Below, piece after piece: positions 4,928-7,691 of a stretch of 7,691 bases of DNA. Location of the stretch: positions 1 through 7,691 of the forward strand of contig JBNMKO010000125.1 of the NCBI GenBank assembly GCA_050874385.1. The letters run 5' to 3'. The DNA comes from CAG-882 sp050874385. Lineage in GTDB: Bacteria > Bacillota > Clostridia > Lachnospirales > Lachnospiraceae. Position numbers and translations under genes: made by a program. Position 1 is the first letter of the stretch. Every line of letters begins with the position of its first letter. Under the pieces are notes generated by a model. The model searched no databases and was not told the DNA's origin. It worked only from the letters and a program-made list of their open reading frames with translations.

Positions 4928-7042
4928 TTACAGGCTCAACTTTCCCTCAAGCCCCTCAAAGTCAACATTCTTTACCGAGCCATCCTTAAACTCAAGCTTT
5001 ACCGGTCCAAAACAGCCGCACTGCTGTGGGTCAGTGTAGACTATGTTCTTAATCGGGAACAGTTCATCATCCGTGAAATCCTCATGGCTCTCCTTTGTGA
5101 GCACCTGCGAAATCATTATATACTTCTCATGTCCGCCGTACTGCTTATCCCTCTTAGCTCCGGCATAGATAACAATTGATTTTTCGGAATCAGGATTGCT
5201 TCCGGTGCTGTGAACAAGGTCTATGAAATCCCAGCCGTCATAGATTGTCATGGCAAGCTGTTTTTCATTTCCGCAAGCATCCTTGCCTTTTAATATAATC
5301 GCCTTCGCGTGCTTTCCAAGAAGTTCCTCACTGCTCTCCTTTCTCACAATCTGCGTCGTGTTGTCCGGGAAACCGTAAGCCCCTAAAGTCAGCTCTACAG
5401 GTCTTCTGTGAAGCTTCAACTTGTCGACACGCATAATTCCGTACTCCACAGGGAAATCCGCCATATACATGCCTTGAATCCAGTGCATTTCCACATCAAG
5501 GCGATAGTCAAAAAACTGTCTTCTGTAGAGCACGCCGTCCCTCAGTCCGCTCCAGAATGTCGCGTTGGCAAGCGATATATCGCCGCTTGTCACATCGCGC
5601 AGCACATACTGTTGTGACTCGACCATGTTTTCAGATACTTTAAAATATTCATTTTCTGTGTCCGAAAACTTAGGTGTAGCCTCCCAAGGATATTTTGTGT
5701 TAAATGAGAGCTTCGCATAATTCCAGAGACCATGCTTGTCACCGACATTTTTTACAATCTTTCCGGAGCGCAAAATTGTCGCACCGTTTGATTTATGATT
5801 TGTAAAGCAAAGTGCAGGCCCGTCAAGTGCAGTCTCCTTAACCTCACCCTTTTTTATTTTCTCCCAGCTTCCGTTATTTTCCTTTGCTGTCCAGAATGGA
5901 TGGTCAGCCGGAAGATGCAGGCACATAAATGCCTTGCCAAGCCAGAAAGGTGACTCAGCACATGAGTAGCCCTGAACAAGCGGCGCGAACTGTCCGTAAA
6001 ATCCAAGTGTTGGTATTCCGTCCCACAAAAAATCCTCTCTTCCGAGAAACTGCATGAGCGAGCCCGACATAATCCGTCTTGAAAGCCCTGCATTTGCTGT
6101 GGAATTTTTTAAAAGCATATTTCCGTCAAACGAGCTTGTCGCCGCAAAACGATAGATATTGCTTCTGCCCCACATATTTGTGTATCCGTCCTCGTCAAAG
6201 AAATCCGCGTAGGTCTCCATGAGCTTATTGGAATTTTTCTCAAACTGCTCGGCTATATACGGCATATTTTCATATCCGTACCACTCATTCCACAGCGGCG
6301 CATAGAAATTAAAAGCCCAACACGAGTAATAGTCAAAGCTCTGTCCATCCCTGTACCAGCCGTCCCCGGCGTAATACTCCAAAATAGCCTGTGCGTGGTC
6401 AGCCATAATCTCCTCATCTATGTCATAGCCGTTCATATTCAAAAATGCCATATCGAGCATGTTGAAAAGCCGCCAGTTCTGCGGAACAGTGGCATGGCGC
6501 GCGTAGCTGTCAATAAATGCTGCTATCTTGTCCTTCTCTGCCTTGGTGTATGTATCCCATATCTGCTCTTTGCTCGCCCACAGACAGATTACAAGTGCGC
6601 ATGTCTCAACCGTCTGCTGGAACGTGCGAAACTGGTCTGAGTTTGTGCTCTCCTTAATCTCCTCATAAGTTCCCACATACGAAGGATGCCCCTTTGTACA
6701 TATATCAAGTATCTGCTGCTTGTAATAGTCTGCAAGTCTGTAGCCGTTTAGCGTCAAATCAGGCATATTATGTATCACAGGCGCGGCGATAAACATTGAG
6801 CGCGTAAGCCCCTCAAATATCTCCGCCTTGACCTCCGCCGCCTTGGTTTTCTCATCTGAATAGTAATGCGGATATGTTATCTGCGTCTCTTTTCTTGGCA
6901 TGACAACGGGACTGTCAAACGTCTTGATATGCCTAAAAATTCCGTCAAGCATATACACTCCCGCCTCAAGCCAGCTCTCCCTTGTAAGCCCTGTGTACGG
7001 GCTCAACTCAAAATCAGTATGTTTTGGCACAAACTTTCCCAT
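4928..7042 (-). CDS. DUF2264-like protein, probable cytosolic carbohydrate-active enzyme
   Basis: The 704-residue protein resembles the DUF2264 family (PF10022, recognised by eye). The N-terminal half looks like an alpha/alpha barrel: LTRESWLEAG (19-28), EGLTRSMFIAAPVI (77-90), QNWRLFNMLDMAFL (188-201), and the strongly conserved-looking DGWYRDGQSFDYYSCWAFNF (227-246). The C-terminal half (about 400-700) is rich in beta-strand and aromatic residues, for example DGVLYRRQFFDYRLDVEMHW (502-521), as in the beta-sandwich of polysaccharide lyases with the same architecture. There is no signal peptide or membrane segment, so it would act inside the cell, perhaps on imported oligosaccharides; reaction and substrate cannot be stated. 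The ATG at 7042 is preferred over the in-frame ATG at 7054: GGAG (7052-7049) lies 6 bases before 7042, whereas the 7054 ATG has no ribosome binding site and overlaps that GGAG. It follows folD by 100 bases on the same strand. No transporter or regulator gene is adjacent. Confidence 0.75.
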   Translation of the reverse strand: MGKFVPKHTDFELSPYTGLTRESWLEAGVYMLDGIFRHIKTFDSPVVMPRKETQITYPHYYSDEKTKAAEVKAEIFEGLTRSMFIAAPVIHNMPDLTLNGYRLADYYKQQILDICTKGHPSYVGTYEEIKESTNSDQFRTFQQTVETCALVICLWASKEQIWDTYTKAEKDKIAAFIDSYARHATVPQNWRLFNMLDMAFLNMNGYDIDEEIMADHAQAILEYYAGDGWYRDGQSFDYYSCWAFNFYAPLWNEWYGYENMPYIAEQFEKNSNKLMETYADFFDEDGYTNMWGRSNIYRFAATSSFDGNMLLKNSTANAGLSRRIMSGSLMQFLGREDFLWDGIPTLGFYGQFAPLVQGYSCAESPFWLGKAFMCLHLPADHPFWTAKENNGSWEKIKKGEVKETALDGPALCFTNHKSNGATILRSGKIVKNVGDKHGLWNYAKLSFNTKYPWEATPKFSDTENEYFKVSENMVESQQYVLRDVTSGDISLANATFWSGLRDGVLYRRQFFDYRLDVEMHWIQGMYMADFPVEYGIMRVDKLKLHRRPVELTLGAYGFPDNTTQIVRKESSEELLGKHAKAIILKGKDACGNEKQLAMTIYDGWDFIDLVHSTGSNPDSEKSIVIYAGAKRDKQYGGHEKYIMISQVLTKESHEDFTDDELFPIKNIVYTDPQQCGCFGPVKLEFKDGSVKNVDFEGLEGKLSL

Positions 7043-7056
7043 AAAAAACTCCATTC

Positions 7057-7074
7057 TGCCGCACTATTGCGGCA
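7057..7074 (-). promoter_or_regulatory. Perfect 7-bp palindrome in the leader of the DUF2264 gene (possible operator or RNA hairpin)
   Basis: TGCCGCA and TGCGGCA flank a 4-base spacer. The 18-base GC-rich repeat ends 4 bases before the GGAG ribosome binding site of the DUF2264 gene and stands out in AT-rich surroundings. As DNA it has the size of a dimeric repressor site; as RNA it makes a stable hairpin beside the ribosome binding site. Which of these it is, or whether it is functional at all, cannot be decided from one copy. Confidence 0.45.
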
Positions 7075-7095
7075 CAAATATTAACATGAATTTAT

Positions 7096-7135
7096 AGCAT
7101 CTAAATCAACATATTTTGCCGATTTAGATGCTTTT
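7096..7135. terminator. Hairpin between folD and the DUF2264 gene, possible weak terminator
   Basis: AGCATCTAAATC (7096-7107) pairs perfectly with GATTTAGATGCT (7121-7132) around a 13-base loop. It begins 10 bases after the folD stop in the folD direction, where a terminator would be expected. The T run (TTTT, 7132-7135) is on the plus-strand side, and the folD-side tail (ATAAATTC) is poor in T. It may therefore stop folD transcripts only partly, letting some continue into the DUF2264 gene. Confidence 0.6.
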
Positions 7136-7142
7136 CATACCG

Positions 7143-7691
7143 CTACCTTCTCTCCGCGCTCTCAAGTGTATGTTTTAAAAGCACAGATGTCGTGACTGTT
7201 CCGACCCCTCCCGGAACAGGTGTGATTGCTGCGACATTCTCTGCAACCTCATCATAATCCACATCGCCGCACATAACACCGTCGACAAAATTGATACCCA
7301 CATCAACAACAATCTGCCCCGGATTTGTGTAATCCCTCTTTATCATCTTTGCACTTCCGGCACATGCCACAAGTATATCGGCTCTGCGACATTCCTCCTC
7401 GATATTCTTTGTTCTTGTGTGACATACAGTGACCGTCGCATTTTTTCCGAGCATAAGCATTGCAAGCGGCTTGCCGACAACAAGGCTTCTTCCCACAATG
7501 ACAACTTTCTTTCCCGTCAAATCGACCTTGTAATGCTCAAGAAGTTCCATAACCGCCTGCGCCGTACAAGGCGCATATCCCGTGCTGTCCCCCGCAAAAA
7601 CTTTTGCCGCATTGACCATGCTTATACTGTCCACGTCCTTGTCAGGTCTTATAAGCTCTTTCAATCTGTCATCGCTCAACTGCTTTGGAAG
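7143..7691 (-). CDS. folD: FolD, methylenetetrahydrofolate dehydrogenase/cyclohydrolase (N-terminus beyond window)
   Basis: FolD oxidises 5,10-methylene-THF to methenyl-THF with NAD(P)+ and hydrolyses that to 10-formyl-THF, feeding purine and formyl-methionine synthesis; it is a cytosolic dimer. The 182 residues visible are the C-terminal part of a protein usually near 285. They start at LPKQL, which is the end of the family's QLPLP motif, then PDKDVDSISMVNAAK (16-30), GYAPCTAQAVMELL (38-51), the cofactor-binding VVIVGRSLVVGKPLAML (63-79), VCHTRT (89-94), ILVACAG (106-112), VVDVGIN (128-134), and the signature TPVPGGVGTVTTSVLL (157-172). The family usually reads PGGVGPMT here, so the TV in place of PM is a mild variation. 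The frame runs open through 7691, so the TTG at 7679 is not a start. The catalytic Tyr and Lys of the N-terminal domain lie outside the window. Confidence 0.95.
   Translation of the reverse strand, partial: LPKQLSDDRLKELIRPDKDVDSISMVNAAKVFAGDSTGYAPCTAQAVMELLEHYKVDLTGKKVVIVGRSLVVGKPLAMLMLGKNATVTVCHTRTKNIEEECRRADILVACAGSAKMIKRDYTNPGQIVVDVGINFVDGVMCGDVDYDEVAENVAAITPVPGGVGTVTTSVLLKHTLESAERR

Noticed and set aside
5408..6640. Several open frames of 69-81 codons on either strand across the DUF2264 gene
   Set aside because: They overlap a long gene with clear family character and lack ribosome binding sites or recognisable products; they are frame shadows.
7143..7679. FolD as a complete gene starting at the TTG at 7679
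   Set aside because: The frame continues to the window edge with residues of the conserved QLPLP motif, and about 100 N-terminal residues of the family are missing.

Overview
The window looks like chromosomal DNA of a low-GC Gram-positive anaerobe, most likely a Clostridia member of the Lachnospiraceae type. This is inferred from strong AGGAG/GGAGG ribosome binding sites, AT-rich sigma-A-like promoters, hairpin terminators with short T tails, and the flavour of the proteins (FolD, RidA, an AAA-ATPase-like/PD-(D/E)XK protein). No species call can be made from the sequence alone.

Region by region. (1) Positions 2-1868, minus strand: a group II intron that appears complete. It starts GTGCGCCC at 1868 and ends in AC at 2, so only one base of 3' exon lies in the window. 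Its RNA core carries a 431-residue reverse transcriptase/maturase without an obvious C-terminal endonuclease domain. Domain V and domain VI, with a bulged branch-point A, can be folded by eye, and an EBS1-IBS1 pairing of 8 bp supports the 5' junction. (2) 1878-2408, minus: a small P-loop kinase of the uridine-kinase-like superfamily; the intron sits 9 bases after its stop codon, in the same orientation. (3) 2547-2918, plus: ridA, divergent from the kinase across a 138-base region with a promoter on each strand. (4) 2972-4678, minus: a large AAA-ATPase-like protein with a C-terminal PD-(D/E)XK nuclease fold, standing alone between terminators with its own promoter. (5) 4928-7042, minus: a DUF2264-like protein, probably cytosolic and probably carbohydrate-active, with a perfect 7-bp palindrome just upstream of its ribosome binding site. 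(6) 7143-7691, minus: the C-terminal two thirds of FolD, cut by the window edge.

The genes do not form one pathway. FolD (one-carbon metabolism) and RidA (reactive enamine/imine clearance) are housekeeping functions; the kinase, the AAA/nuclease protein and the DUF2264 protein are of uncertain role; the intron is a mobile element. The items most worth a second look are the intron core, whose domain V departs from the consensus at two places, the DUF2264 leader palindrome, and the solitary AAA/nuclease gene. I see no convincing undescribed multi-gene system here.
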